From NCBI GenBank assembly GCA_902825215.1, contig LR782234.1, positions 5,146,001 through 5,210,000 on the forward strand: DNA of 64,000 bases, in the 5' to 3' direction. This DNA comes from Pseudomonas fluorescens. GTDB taxonomy: Bacteria > Pseudomonadota > Gammaproteobacteria > Pseudomonadales > Pseudomonadaceae. Under the pieces are notes generated by a model. It had not been told where the DNA came from and made no database searches. It saw only the letters and a program-made list of their open reading frames with translations. The position numbers were made by a program, and so were the translations under genes. Positions 35,450 to 44,643 of the stretch are shown in pieces. Position 1 is the stretch's first letter; every line of letters starts with the position of its first letter.

Positions 35450-36273
35450 GGCAGGCGCCCCAGACTGATGCGTTGGTGACCACCGAGATCGGTGCGGCTG
35501 TGAACCTCGGTAAACCCACGGGTCAGCAGCAGATCGCGCACGGCTTCGGCCTGGTCATAGCCATGTTCGAGCATCAGCCAGCCACCGGCTTCGAGATGAT
35601 CCGGCGCCTGGGCGACGATCAAACGCAGATCGTCGAGCCCGTCTTCACCGGCGACCAAAGCACTGGCCGGCTCGAAGCGCACATCGCCTTCGACCAGATG
35701 CGGATCGGCTGCCGCAATGTAGGGCGGATTGCTGATGATCAACTGAAAACGCTGACCGGCCAGCGCGCTGAACCAATGACTGCTCAGCACCGCGGCGTTG
35801 TTCAGGTGCAGGCGCTGACGATTGCGTTCGGCCAACGCGACGGCTTCGAGCACGCGATCCACCGCCGTCACTCGCCACGCCGGGCGCTCGCTGGCCAGAG
35901 CCAGGGCGATGGCACCGCTGCCGGTGCCGAGATCGAGCACTTTCGCCGGGGTCGCGGGCAACAGCTCCAGCGCCGCTTCCACCAACAGTTCAGTGTCGGG
36001 GCGCGGGATCAGCGTGTGCGGCGCCACTTCCAGATCGAGTTTCCAGAAGCCTTGCTGGCCAAGGATGTAAGCCACCGGCTCACCGCCACGGCGTCGTTGC
36101 AGATACTCGGCAAAAGTCAGCGCCGCTTCGCTCGGCACGATGCGCTCAGGCCATGTGTGCAGAAAACTGCGCGACTTGCCCAGCGCTGCGGCTAGAAGCA
36201 ATTCAGCGTCCAGACGCGCCGTCGGCGAATCCGGCAGTTCGGCGGCGCGCAACAGGCTAGCGATGATGGTCAT
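35443..36273 (-). CDS. prmC: Release-factor glutamine methyltransferase
   Basis: Methylates the Gln of the GGQ motif in RF1 and RF2. 276 aa, with SAM motif VLDLGTGSGAIALALASE and substrate motif ISNPPYIA. It begins directly after the stop of prfA, whose product is its substrate, a near-universal bacterial pairing. Confidence 0.96.
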   Translation of the reverse strand: MTIIASLLRAAELPDSPTARLDAELLLAAALGKSRSFLHTWPERIVPSEAALTFAEYLQRRRGGEPVAYILGQQGFWKLDLEVAPHTLIPRPDTELLVEAALELLPATPAKVLDLGTGSGAIALALASERPAWRVTAVDRVLEAVALAERNRQRLHLNNAAVLSSHWFSALAGQRFQLIISNPPYIAAADPHLVEGDVRFEPASALVAGEDGLDDLRLIVAQAPDHLEAGGWLMLEHGYDQAEAVRDLLLTRGFTEVHSRTDLGGHQRISLGRLPC

Positions 36274-37356
36274 TTATTCACCTATCGCCGCGAGTTGGTC
36301 CGCCTGATATTCCGCCAGCAACGGCTCGATCACCGCTTCCACGCCACCGGCAAGAATTTCATCCAGCGAATACAGGGTCAGGTTGACGCGATGGTCGGTG
36401 ACCCGGCCCTGCGCATAGTTGTAGGTGCGGATGCGCTCGGAACGATCGCCGGAACCGACCAGCAATTTGCGCTCGCTGGCGATGGCGTTGGCCGCCGCGG
36501 CGTTCTGCTGATCGTTGAGTTTGGCTGACAGCCACGCCATCGCCCGCGCACGGTTCTTGTGCTGGGAACGTTCTTCCTGGCACTCGACCACGGTGCCGGT
36601 CGGTATGTGGGTGATGCGGATCGCCGAGTCGGTGGTGTTGACGTGCTGACCACCAGCGCCGGAGGAGCGGTAGGTGTCGACGCGCAAATCCGCCGGGTTG
36701 ATCTCGATGGCTTCGCGCTCGTCCGGCTCGGGCAATACTGCCACGGTGCACGCCGACGTGTGGATACGGCCCTGGGATTCGGTGGCGGGTACGCGCTGTA
36801 CGCGGTGCGCGCCGGACTCGAATTTCAGCTTGCCGTAAACGTTGTCGCCCTCAATGCGCGCGATGACTTCTTTATAGCCGCCGTGTTCGCCTTCGTTTTC
36901 CGAGAGGATCTCCACGCGCCAGCCACGGCGTTCGGCGTAACGCGAGTACATGCGGAACAGGTCGCCGGAGAAGATCGCCGCCTCGTCGCCACCGGTGCCG
37001 GCGCGAATTTCCAGGAACACATTGCGGCCGTCATTGGGATCCTTGGGCAGCAGCATGCGCTGCAGGTCGGATTCCAGAGTAATCAGCAATTCCTTGGCTT
37101 CGCGGACTTCTTCCACGGCCATTTCGCGCATGTCCGGGTCGTTGTCCTTGAGCAGCGCCTGTGCGCCTTCAAGATCGCTTTGTACACCGAGCAGCTTTTT
37201 ATACCCCTGCACGACCGGCTCGAGCTCGGCGTATTCCTTGGAATAGGCGCGAAACTTCGTCTGATCGGAAATGACTTCGGCGTCGCCAAGCAGCGCGGTC
37301 AGTTCCTCGAAACGGTCCTGGAGGGTGTCCAGCTTGTTGAGCAGTGACGCTTTCAT
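36274..37356 (-). CDS. prfA: Peptide chain release factor 1
   Basis: Terminates translation at UAA/UAG. 360 aa. Peptidyl-tRNA hydrolysis motif SSGAGGQHVNTTDSA and tripeptide anticodon PAT in VPATESQGRIHTS. Overlaps hemA by 4 bases and abuts prmC. Confidence 0.97.
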   Translation of the reverse strand: MKASLLNKLDTLQDRFEELTALLGDAEVISDQTKFRAYSKEYAELEPVVQGYKKLLGVQSDLEGAQALLKDNDPDMREMAVEEVREAKELLITLESDLQRMLLPKDPNDGRNVFLEIRAGTGGDEAAIFSGDLFRMYSRYAERRGWRVEILSENEGEHGGYKEVIARIEGDNVYGKLKFESGAHRVQRVPATESQGRIHTSACTVAVLPEPDEREAIEINPADLRVDTYRSSGAGGQHVNTTDSAIRITHIPTGTVVECQEERSQHKNRARAMAWLSAKLNDQQNAAAANAIASERKLLVGSGDRSERIRTYNYAQGRVTDHRVNLTLYSLDEILAGGVEAVIEPLLAEYQADQLAAIGE

Positions 37357-38639
37357 TGCGGTTTTTTATCCGAAAAACTATCCGGTGAGCCCTCAAGGGC
37401 AAAGAGTTCCTGGGCCATGGCCAGCGCATCGAGGCGGCCTTCGGCAGACAGCTTTTTCAGCTGCACGCTGGGCGCATGCAGCAATTTGTTGGTCAGGCCC
37501 CGGGCCAGTTGCCCGAGCACATCTTCGGCATTACCGCCGTTGGCCAGCAGACGCAGGGCCTTTTGCAATTCTTCGTCGCGCAGGCGTTCGCTCTGTTGAC
37601 GATAGGCCTTGAGCACGTCGACTGCCGCCAGTTCACGCAGGCGCACCATGAAATCGTCGGCGCCGACCGACACCATCTCTTCCGCCGCCTGCGCTGCGCC
37701 CTGGCGGCTCTTGAGGTTTTCGGCGACCACTTCGTGCAGGTCATCGACGCTGTACAGGTAAACGTCGTCCAGCTCGCCGACTTCCGGTTCGATATCGCGG
37801 GGAACGGCGATGTCGACCATGAAGATCGGCTTGTGCTTGCGCAGCTTCAGCGCACTTTCGACTGCGCCTTTGCCAAGGATCGGCAACTGACTGGCGGTCG
37901 AGCTGATAACGATATCGCTGCGCACCAGCTCCGCCGGAATATCCGACAGCAGCACCGCATGGGCACCAAACTGCTCGGCCAACAGGCTGGCACGCTCCAG
38001 CGTACGGTTGGCAACGACGATGCGCTTGACCCCCAGCTCATGCAAATGGCGGGCAACCAGAGTGATGGTCTCGCCGGCGCCGATCAGCAAGGCCTGGCTG
38101 CGCTGCAGGTCGCTGAAAATCTGTTTGGCCAGGCTGACCGCAGCAAACGCCACCGACACCGGGTTTTCGCCGATCGCAGTGTCGGTGCGCACCTGCTTGG
38201 CGGCATTGAAGGTGGCCTGAAACAGCCGGCCCAGCAGCGGGCCGATGGTGCCAGCCTCGCGGGCCACGGCGTAGGCCGACTTCATCTGACCGAGAATCTG
38301 TGGCTCGCCCAGTACCAGCGAATCGAGCCCGGAAGCCACGCGCATCATGTGACGAACCGCCGCATCGTCTTCATGCACATAGGCACTGGCGCGCAGCTCG
38401 TCGAGACTGAGCTTGTGATAATCGGCCAGCCAGCGCAGCACGATATCCGCCGATAGCTGATCCTGTTCTATATAAAGCTCACTGCGATTGCAGGTGGAGA
38501 GGATCGCGGCTTCGCGGCTGTCGGTCAGTCGGCAGAGCTGCTGCAAGGCCTCCACCAGCTGTTCTGGCGTAAAGGCCACGCGCTCGCGGACGTCTACGGA
38601 AGCAGTCTTGTGGTTGATACCGAGTGCAAGGAAGGCCAT
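37353..38639 (-). CDS. hemA: Glutamyl-tRNA reductase
   Basis: First step of C5 heme synthesis: glutamyl-tRNA to glutamate-1-semialdehyde. 428 aa. Catalytic Cys in STCNRSELYI near residue 50, NADPH domain LLIGAGETITLVARHLHELG. Divergent from the TPR gene, with a 183-base promoter region between. Confidence 0.96.
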   Translation of the reverse strand: MAFLALGINHKTASVDVRERVAFTPEQLVEALQQLCRLTDSREAAILSTCNRSELYIEQDQLSADIVLRWLADYHKLSLDELRASAYVHEDDAAVRHMMRVASGLDSLVLGEPQILGQMKSAYAVAREAGTIGPLLGRLFQATFNAAKQVRTDTAIGENPVSVAFAAVSLAKQIFSDLQRSQALLIGAGETITLVARHLHELGVKRIVVANRTLERASLLAEQFGAHAVLLSDIPAELVRSDIVISSTASQLPILGKGAVESALKLRKHKPIFMVDIAVPRDIEPEVGELDDVYLYSVDDLHEVVAENLKSRQGAAQAAEEMVSVGADDFMVRLRELAAVDVLKAYRQQSERLRDEELQKALRLLANGGNAEDVLGQLARGLTNKLLHAPSVQLKKLSAEGRLDALAMAQELFALEGSPDSFSDKKPQ

Positions 38640-38713
38640 TCAAGGTCGCTGATGGTGACGTGAAGCCGGCAATTGTCCTACTTCGAAAGATCCAGAACAA
38701 CTACCGCTGACTA

Positions 38714-38739
38714 TTGTCCCAATTGTCGGCCCCTATAAT
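38714..38739 (+). promoter_or_regulatory. Possible promoter of the TPR-lolB-ispE series
   Basis: A perfect TATAAT at 38734-38739; the -35 side is weak (TTGTCC at 38714 with short 14-base spacing, or CTATTG with 17). Position between divergent hemA and the TPR gene supports it. Confidence 0.35.
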
Positions 38740-38822
38740 GGCCACAATCGAGACTCGGTTATGTTTGGCCGAAGGCTTGTGTCATGATGATCCGACCGCA
38801 GGTTTAGCCGTCCTCTTCCTAT

Positions 38823-40547
38823 ATGAATAGATCTTCCGCGTTGCTCCTCGCTTTTGTCTTCCTCAGCGGCTGCCAGGCCTTGGCTCCCGTTTCGCCGAGC
38901 GGCACGCCGTCGGTCGAAGACACCACGCCCGCACCTGAAAAGCCCAAGGTTTACGGCTCGTTCAGCGAGGAAACCGTTTTCAGCCTGCTGAGCGCCGAAC
39001 TCGCCGGCCAGCGCAATCGCTTCGACATTGCCCTGGACAACTACGTGACCCAGGCCATCAACACGCAGGATCCGGGCATTTCCGAGCGAGCATTTCGCAT
39101 CGCCGAGTACCTGGGCGCCGATCAACCGGCCCTCGATACCGCGCTGATCTGGGCGAGAAACGCTCCGGACGATCTTGAAGCGCAGCGCGCCGCCGCCGTG
39201 CAACTGGCACGCGCCGGGCGTTATGACGACTCCATGGTGTATATGGAGAAAGTCCTGCAGGGCAAGGGCGACACGCATTTCGACTTCCTCGCGCTGTCCG
39301 CCGCTGACACCGATCAGGAAACCCGCAACGGCCTGATGAAAAGTTTCGACCGTTTGTTGCAGCGCCATCCGAACAACAGCCAGCTGATTTTCGGCAAGGC
39401 CTTGCTGCTGCAACAGGACGGCGACAACAAAGGTGCGCTGGCCCTGCTCGAGGACAATCCGCCGGAAGACGGCGAGATCGCGCCGATTCTGCTGCGCGCT
39501 CGCTTGCTGCAGATCCTCAACCGTGGCGACGAAGCGCTGCCGCTGCTGCAGAAAAGCATCAAGAAATACCCGGACGACAAACGCCTGCGCCTGACTTACG
39601 CACGCATGCTGGTAGAACAGGACCGCATGGACGACGCCAAGGCCGAATTCTCCAGCCTCGTTCAGCAATACCCCGAAGACGACGAACTGCGTTATTCGCT
39701 GGCGCTGGTATGCCTGGAAGCCAAGGCCTGGGACGAGGCCAAGGGTTATCTGGAAGACCTGATCGCCCGTGAAAGCCACGTCGATTCGGCGCACCTGAAC
39801 CTGGGTCGCATCGCCGAAGAACGCAACGACCCGCAAGGCGCGCTCATCGAATACGCCCAGGTCGGTCCGGGCAACGACTATCTGCCAGCGCAATTGCGTC
39901 AGGCCGACATTCTGATGAACAACGGCAAGACCGCCGAAGCACAACGCAAACTCGCCGCCGAACGTGACGAACAACCGGATTATGCGATCCAGTTGTTCCT
40001 GATCGAATCGGAAACCCTGTCGGCCAATAAACACGACGACAAGGCCTGGACGGTTCTGCAGCAAGCGCTGGTGCAATACCCGGACGATCTGAATCTGCTC
40101 TACACCCGGGCCATGCTCGCGGAAAAACGCAATGATCTGGCGCAAATGGAAAAAGATCTGCGCCTGATCATCAAGCGTGACCCGGACAACGCCATGGCGC
40201 TCAATGCGCTGGGCTACACCTTGTCCGACCGCACCACCCGCTACGCCGAAGCGAAAACCCTGATCGAGCAGGCACACCAGATCAATCCGGATGATCCAGC
40301 GGTGCTCGACAGCCTCGGCTGGGTGAATTACCGCCTGGGCAATCTGGACGACGCGGAGAAATACCTGCGTCAGGCCCTGGAGCGCTTCCCCGATCACGAA
40401 GTCGCCGCGCACCTGGGCGAAGTGTTGTGGGCCAAGGGCAATCAACGCGAAGCCAAACAAGTGTGGGGCAAGTTCCTCAAGGACCAGCCCGACAGCACCA
40501 TTCTGCGCAGCACCATCAAGCGCCTGACCGGATCCGAGACTCTTTAA
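38823..40547 (+). CDS. Tetratricopeptide-repeat lipoprotein
   Basis: 574-aa precursor with lipobox FLSGC (Cys about 17), so a probable outer-membrane lipoprotein. From about residue 55 it is built of TPR helices, e.g. ALNALGYTLSDRTTRYAEAK and VLDSLGWVNYRLGNLDDAEK near the C-terminus. It precedes lolB by 3 bases and corresponds to PA4667 by memory. Likely a scaffold in envelope assembly; function not established. Confidence 0.88.
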   Translation: MNRSSALLLAFVFLSGCQALAPVSPSGTPSVEDTTPAPEKPKVYGSFSEETVFSLLSAELAGQRNRFDIALDNYVTQAINTQDPGISERAFRIAEYLGADQPALDTALIWARNAPDDLEAQRAAAVQLARAGRYDDSMVYMEKVLQGKGDTHFDFLALSAADTDQETRNGLMKSFDRLLQRHPNNSQLIFGKALLLQQDGDNKGALALLEDNPPEDGEIAPILLRARLLQILNRGDEALPLLQKSIKKYPDDKRLRLTYARMLVEQDRMDDAKAEFSSLVQQYPEDDELRYSLALVCLEAKAWDEAKGYLEDLIARESHVDSAHLNLGRIAEERNDPQGALIEYAQVGPGNDYLPAQLRQADILMNNGKTAEAQRKLAAERDEQPDYAIQLFLIESETLSANKHDDKAWTVLQQALVQYPDDLNLLYTRAMLAEKRNDLAQMEKDLRLIIKRDPDNAMALNALGYTLSDRTTRYAEAKTLIEQAHQINPDDPAVLDSLGWVNYRLGNLDDAEKYLRQALERFPDHEVAAHLGEVLWAKGNQREAKQVWGKFLKDQPDSTILRSTIKRLTGSETL

Positions 40548-40550
40548 CCC

Positions 40551-41168
40551 ATGTTTTTGCGCCACGTCATTGTTTTCAGCTTCATCGCCCTGCTCGCCGG
40601 CTGCTCGGGTTTTGGCACTCGCGAATCGGTCGAAGGCCACGGCACCCCGGCTCAATGGGCCGCCAACAAACAGCAACTGACCGCCCTCGACGGCTGGCAG
40701 ATCGACGGCAAGATCGGCATTCGCGCGCCAAAAGACTCCGGCAGCGGCACGCTGTTCTGGCTGCAGCGTCAGGACTATTACGACATTCGCCTGTCCGGCC
40801 CGCTGGGTCGTGGCGCGGCACGCCTGACCGGGCGCCCGGGCAAGGTCTCGCTGGAAGTCGCCAATCAGGGCCGCTACGAAGCGCAATCGCCCGAAGCTTT
40901 GCTTGAAGAACAGCTGGGCTGGAAATTACCCGTGTCGAATCTCGCGTGGTGGGTGCGTGGTTTGCCGGCTCCGGAAAGCAAGAGTCGCCTGAATCTCGAC
41001 GCAAACAGCCGCCTGGCCAGCCTCGAACAGGATGGCTGGAAAGTCGAATACACCGCCTACACCGAACAAAATGGTTACTGGTTGCCCGAGCGCATCAAGC
41101 TGCACGGCACCGACCTCGACGTGACGCTGGTGATCAAGGCCTGGCAACCGCGCAAGCTGGGGCAGTAA
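40551..41168 (+). CDS. lolB: Outer-membrane lipoprotein receptor LolB
   Basis: Accepts lipoproteins from LolA and inserts them in the outer membrane. 205-aa precursor with lipobox LLAGC. Typical segments: LDGWQIDGKIGIRAPKDSGS and YDIRLSGPLGRGAARLTG. Three bases after the TPR gene and three before ispE. Confidence 0.94.
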   Translation: MFLRHVIVFSFIALLAGCSGFGTRESVEGHGTPAQWAANKQQLTALDGWQIDGKIGIRAPKDSGSGTLFWLQRQDYYDIRLSGPLGRGAARLTGRPGKVSLEVANQGRYEAQSPEALLEEQLGWKLPVSNLAWWVRGLPAPESKSRLNLDANSRLASLEQDGWKVEYTAYTEQNGYWLPERIKLHGTDLDVTLVIKAWQPRKLGQ

Positions 41169-41171
41169 ACG

Positions 41172-42023
41172 ATGACCGCTGCGCGCCTGACCCTGCCCTC
41201 GCCGGCCAAACTCAACCTGATGCTGCACATTCTCGGACGCCGCGCTGACGGTTATCACGAATTGCAGACCCTGTTTCAGTTTGTCGATTACGGCGATGAA
41301 ATCACCTATGCCGTGCGCGATGACGGCGTGATTCGCCTGCACACCGAGTTCGCCGGTGTGCCGCACGACAGCAACCTGATCGTGCGCGCGGCGAAAATGC
41401 TCCAGCAACAATCCGGCTGCACGCTCGGTATCGATATCTGGATCGACAAGGTGCTGCCCATGGGCGGCGGCATCGGTGGCGGCAGTTCGAATGCGGCGAC
41501 GACACTGCTCGGTCTCAATCACCTGTGGCAGTTGGGCTGGGATGAAGATCGCCTGGCCGCGCTGGGTCTGACACTCGGCGCCGACGTGCCGGTTTTCGTG
41601 CGTGGCCACGCGGCGTTCGCCGAGGGTGTGGGCGAGAAACTGACCCCGGTCGACCCCGAAGAACCGTGGTATCTGGTGCTTGTGCCGCAAGTCTCTGTTA
41701 GTACGGCAGAAATTTTTTCCGATCCTTTGTTGACACGTAACACACCGCCCATTAAAGTGCGCCCCGTTCCCGAGGGAAACAGTCGAAATGACTGCTTGCC
41801 GGTGGTTGCAAGGCGTTATCCAGAGGTACGTAACGCATTGAATTTGTTAGGTAAATTTACCGAAGCAAAGCTCACCGGAACTGGAAGTTGTGTGTTTGGG
41901 GGCTTCCCAAGCAAAGCTGAAGCTGATAAAGTCTCGGCCCTTCTGACAGAGACCCTTACAGGGTTTGTAGCCAAAGGCAGCAACGTTTCGATGTTGCACC
42001 GCAAGTTGCAAAGTCTGCTCTAA
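41172..42023 (+). CDS. ispE: 4-diphosphocytidyl-2-C-methyl-D-erythritol kinase
   Basis: GHMP kinase of the MEP isoprenoid pathway. 283 aa. PSPAKLNLMLHILGRRADGYHELQT at the N-terminus and ATP loop PMGGGIGGGSSNAAT. Codon use shifts from about 41690 to more A/T-ending codons, where a promoter for the downstream tRNA-prs unit is embedded. Confidence 0.96.
   Translation: MTAARLTLPSPAKLNLMLHILGRRADGYHELQTLFQFVDYGDEITYAVRDDGVIRLHTEFAGVPHDSNLIVRAAKMLQQQSGCTLGIDIWIDKVLPMGGGIGGGSSNAATTLLGLNHLWQLGWDEDRLAALGLTLGADVPVFVRGHAAFAEGVGEKLTPVDPEEPWYLVLVPQVSVSTAEIFSDPLLTRNTPPIKVRPVPEGNSRNDCLPVVARRYPEVRNALNLLGKFTEAKLTGTGSCVFGGFPSKAEADKVSALLTETLTGFVAKGSNVSMLHRKLQSLL
41730..41758 (+). promoter_or_regulatory. Sigma70 promoter inside ispE for tRNA-Gln/prs
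   Basis: TTGACA (41730-41735), 17-base spacer, TAAAGT (41753-41758), which is a near-consensus promoter. It lies about 300 bases before tRNA-Gln and inside the AT-richer end of ispE. Confidence 0.6.
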
Positions 42024-42059
42024 AGGAACCAGGTGCTCGGCACTTGATGCAACAGATAC

Positions 42060-42134
42060 AGGGGCGTCGCCAAGCGGTAAGGCAGCAGGTTTTGATCCTG
42101 CCATGCGTTGGTTCGAATCCAGCCGCCCCTGCCA
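42060..42134 (+). tRNA. tRNA-Gln (TTG)
   Basis: 75 nt including encoded CCA. Acceptor AGGGGCG/CGCCCCT pairs perfectly, the anticodon arm GCAGG-TTTTGAT-CCTGC gives anticodon TTG, and the T arm holds GGTTCGAATCC. Lies between ispE and prs. Confidence 0.96.
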
Positions 42135-42179
42135 TTTTCTCTACTCATCCAGGTTACCCTCAGCCTCTAGGTACTGCGC

Positions 42180-43121
42180 GTGTCCAAGATGATGGTCTTT
42201 ACGGGGAACGCTAACCCCGATCTGGCTCGGCGTGTCGTACGTCAGCTGCATATCCCTCTCGGTGACATCTCTGTCGGCAAGTTTTCCGACGGCGAAATCA
42301 CAGCCGAGATCAATGAAAACGTTCGCGGTAAAGACGTCTTCATTATTCAGCCGACTTGCGCTCCGACCAACGATAACCTGATGGAACTGGTAGTGATGGC
42401 TGATGCCTTCCGCCGCTCCTCGGCTACTCGTATCACTGCTGTTATTCCTTATTTTGGTTATGCCCGTCAGGATCGCCGTCCGCGTTCCGCACGTGTGGCC
42501 ATCAGCGCGAAAGTCGTCGCTGACATGCTTACCGTAGTCGGCATCGACCGTGTTCTCACGGTTGATCTGCATGCTGACCAGATTCAGGGCTTCTTCGATA
42601 TTCCGGTAGATAACATCTACGGCTCCCCGGTTCTGGTGGATGACATTGAAGATCAGCGCTTCGAAAACCTGATGATCGTGTCCCCGGACATTGGTGGCGT
42701 CGTGCGTGCACGGGCCGTTGCCAAGTCGCTGGGTGTCGATCTCGGGATCATCGACAAACGCCGTGAGAAAGCCAATCACTCTGAAGTGATGCATATCATC
42801 GGTGATGTCGAAGGGCGTACCTGCATTCTGGTCGATGACATGGTCGATACCGCCGGCACTCTGTGCCATGCGGCCAAGGCCCTGAAAGAGCATGGCGCAG
42901 CCAAGGTCTTTGCCTATTGCACACACCCTGTGCTGTCGGGTCGGGCCATCGAGAATATCGAAAATTCCGTGCTGGACGAGCTGGTGGTGACTAACACCAT
43001 CCCGCTGTCCGCTGCAGCACAAGCCTGTGCACGTATCCGTCAACTGGATATCGCACCGGTTGTTGCCGAAGCGGTTCGCCGCATCAGCAATGAAGAATCG
43101 ATCAGCGCGATGTTCCGTTAA
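42180..43121 (+). CDS. prs: Ribose-phosphate pyrophosphokinase
   Basis: Makes PRPP from ribose-5-phosphate and ATP, the precursor used by Hpt and Upp and for nucleotide, His and Trp synthesis. 313 aa from GTG 42180 (MSKMMVFTGNANPDLARRV), the start used for the P. aeruginosa protein as I recall; an ATG follows at 42189. PRPP loop LVDDMVDTAGTLCHAA. Codons are T-rich compared with neighbours, as in highly expressed genes. Terminator after it. Confidence 0.96.
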   Translation: MSKMMVFTGNANPDLARRVVRQLHIPLGDISVGKFSDGEITAEINENVRGKDVFIIQPTCAPTNDNLMELVVMADAFRRSSATRITAVIPYFGYARQDRRPRSARVAISAKVVADMLTVVGIDRVLTVDLHADQIQGFFDIPVDNIYGSPVLVDDIEDQRFENLMIVSPDIGGVVRARAVAKSLGVDLGIIDKRREKANHSEVMHIIGDVEGRTCILVDDMVDTAGTLCHAAKALKEHGAAKVFAYCTHPVLSGRAIENIENSVLDELVVTNTIPLSAAAQACARIRQLDIAPVVAEAVRRISNEESISAMFR

Positions 43122-43158
43122 GGGCCCTGCCCTTCACGAAATGTCTCGTTGACGAAAA

Positions 43159-43196
43159 GCGCCCCGCCCCGGCATCTCTGCCGGGGCGGGGCTTTT
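43159..43196 (+). terminator. Intrinsic terminator after prs
   Basis: GCCCCGCCCCGGCA-TCTC-TGCCGGGGCGGGGC followed by six T. Confidence 0.95.
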
Positions 43197-43262
43197 TTGC
43201 CCATACCGTGTTCGGCGCTGGTCGCAAACGCCACGCGGTCATGGCTATTTTGGAGATACAAA

Positions 43263-43865
43263 ATGAACGATTTTACTCTGAATGCTGAAGTGCGTTCCGA
43301 CCTGGGGAAAGGTGCGAGCCGCCGCCTGCGTCGTCTCGCAAGCCTGGTTCCAGCTGTAGTTTACGGTGGCGACAAAGCCCCTGAATCCATCAGCATGCTG
43401 GCCAAAGAAGTTGCCAAACTGCTCGAAAACGAAGCGGCTTACAGCCACATCATCGAGCTGAACGTTGGTGGCACCAAGCAAAACGTCATCATCAAGGCTC
43501 TGCAGCGTCACCCGGCCAAAGGCCACGTGATGCACGCTGACTTCGTACGCGTTGTTGCCGGCCAGAAACTGACCGCCATCGTGCCTGTACACTTTGTTGG
43601 CGAAGAAGCTCCAGTGAAGAAAGGCGGCGAAGTTTCGCACGTTGTTGCTGAAATCGAAGTGACCTGCCTGCCGAAAGACCTGCCTGAGTTCATCGAAGTC
43701 GACCTGTCGAAAGCAGAAATCGGCACCATCATTCACCTGTCGGACCTCAAAGCTCCTAAAGGTGTTGAGTTCGTTGCTCTGGCACACGGCGATGACAAGG
43801 CTGTTGCCAACGTCCACGCTCCACGTGTTGCTCCAGAAGCTACCGAAGAAGGCGCAGCAGAGTAA
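43263..43865 (+). CDS. rplY: 50S ribosomal protein L25 (Ctc form)
   Basis: Binds 5S rRNA in the large subunit. 200 aa, the long Ctc/TL5 form with an extra C-terminal beta domain (residues about 95-190), rather than the 94-aa E. coli form. N-terminus FTLNAEVRSDLGKGASRRLR. ATG 43263 has TGGAGAT upstream; the frame back to 43149 reads through the prs terminator and is rejected. Confidence 0.95.
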   Translation: MNDFTLNAEVRSDLGKGASRRLRRLASLVPAVVYGGDKAPESISMLAKEVAKLLENEAAYSHIIELNVGGTKQNVIIKALQRHPAKGHVMHADFVRVVAGQKLTAIVPVHFVGEEAPVKKGGEVSHVVAEIEVTCLPKDLPEFIEVDLSKAEIGTIIHLSDLKAPKGVEFVALAHGDDKAVANVHAPRVAPEATEEGAAE

Positions 43866-43882
43866 TCCACTCTGTTCTGTCT

Positions 43883-44018
43883 GAGTGAGCAAGTAACATC
43901 GCGGACTGGAACGTAGCGAGAAAGCGGGCGAGAACGCGGAGTTTACATCCATGGTAAATGAGCATTTTTCGTCCACTTTCGCCGCTGTCACAGATTGCGG
44001 CGATGTTATTCACCACTC
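43883..44018 (+). other. Long-range stem in the rplY-pth gap
   Basis: GAGTGAGCAAGTAACATCGC (43883-43902) can pair with GCGATGTTATTCACCACTC (44000-44018), enclosing about 97 bases that contain a small hairpin TTTAC-ATCCATG-GTAAA. It could be a leader structure for pth or an mRNA-stability element. Confidence 0.4.
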
Positions 44019-44036
44019 AAAGGAAGGGCCCCTATC

Positions 44037-44621
44037 GTGACTGCCATCAAACTGATCGTTGGCCTGGGAAATCCAGGCGCCGAATACGACCAGACCCGGC
44101 ATAACGCAGGGGCCCTTTTTGTTGAGCGCATCGCCCATGCCCAGAACGTGAATCTGGTGGCCGATCGCAAATATTTCGGCCTGACCGGGCGCTATTCGCA
44201 CCAGGGTCAGGATGTTCGTCTGCTGATTCCCACGACCTATATGAACCGCAGCGGCCAGGCCGTGGCGGCACTCGCCGGTTTCTTCCGCATCAAGCCTGAA
44301 GAAATCCTCGTGGCGCACGACGAACTCGACTTGCCTCCGGGCGTCGCCAAGCTCAAGCAGGGCGGCGGCCATGGCGGTCACAACGGGTTGCGCGACATCA
44401 TCGCGCAACTGGGCAATCAGAATACGTTCTACCGCCTGCGGCTTGGCATTGGCCACCCGGGCGTTGCCAATATGGTTTCAAATTTCGTCCTGGGTCGTGC
44501 GCCACGCGCCGAACAGGAAAAACTCGATGCCAGCATCGACTTTGCCCTCGGCGTGCTGCCGGATATCCTCGCCGGGGAATGGAACCGCGCGATGAAAAAC
44601 CTGCACAGCCAGAAGGCCTGA
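44037..44621 (+). CDS. pth: Peptidyl-tRNA hydrolase
   Basis: Recycles peptidyl-tRNA. 194 aa from GTG 44037, which has AAGGAAGG 10 bases upstream. Catalytic region LIVGLGNPGAEYDQTRHNAG with the active His in TRHNAG. The usual partner ychF follows 22 bases later. Confidence 0.96.
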   Translation: MTAIKLIVGLGNPGAEYDQTRHNAGALFVERIAHAQNVNLVADRKYFGLTGRYSHQGQDVRLLIPTTYMNRSGQAVAALAGFFRIKPEEILVAHDELDLPPGVAKLKQGGGHGGHNGLRDIIAQLGNQNTFYRLRLGIGHPGVANMVSNFVLGRAPRAEQEKLDASIDFALGVLPDILAGEWNRAMKNLHSQKA

Positions 44622-44643
44622 CTTTTACCCGAGGGGAAACACC

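Noticed and set aside
38733..40886. 717-codon frame antisense to the TPR gene and lolB
   Set aside because: Mirror frame of GC-rich coding DNA; the sense strand has lipobox, TPR repeats and conserved order. The same holds for long antisense frames at 6131-8122, 14525-16159, 22395-23450 and 59570-61108.
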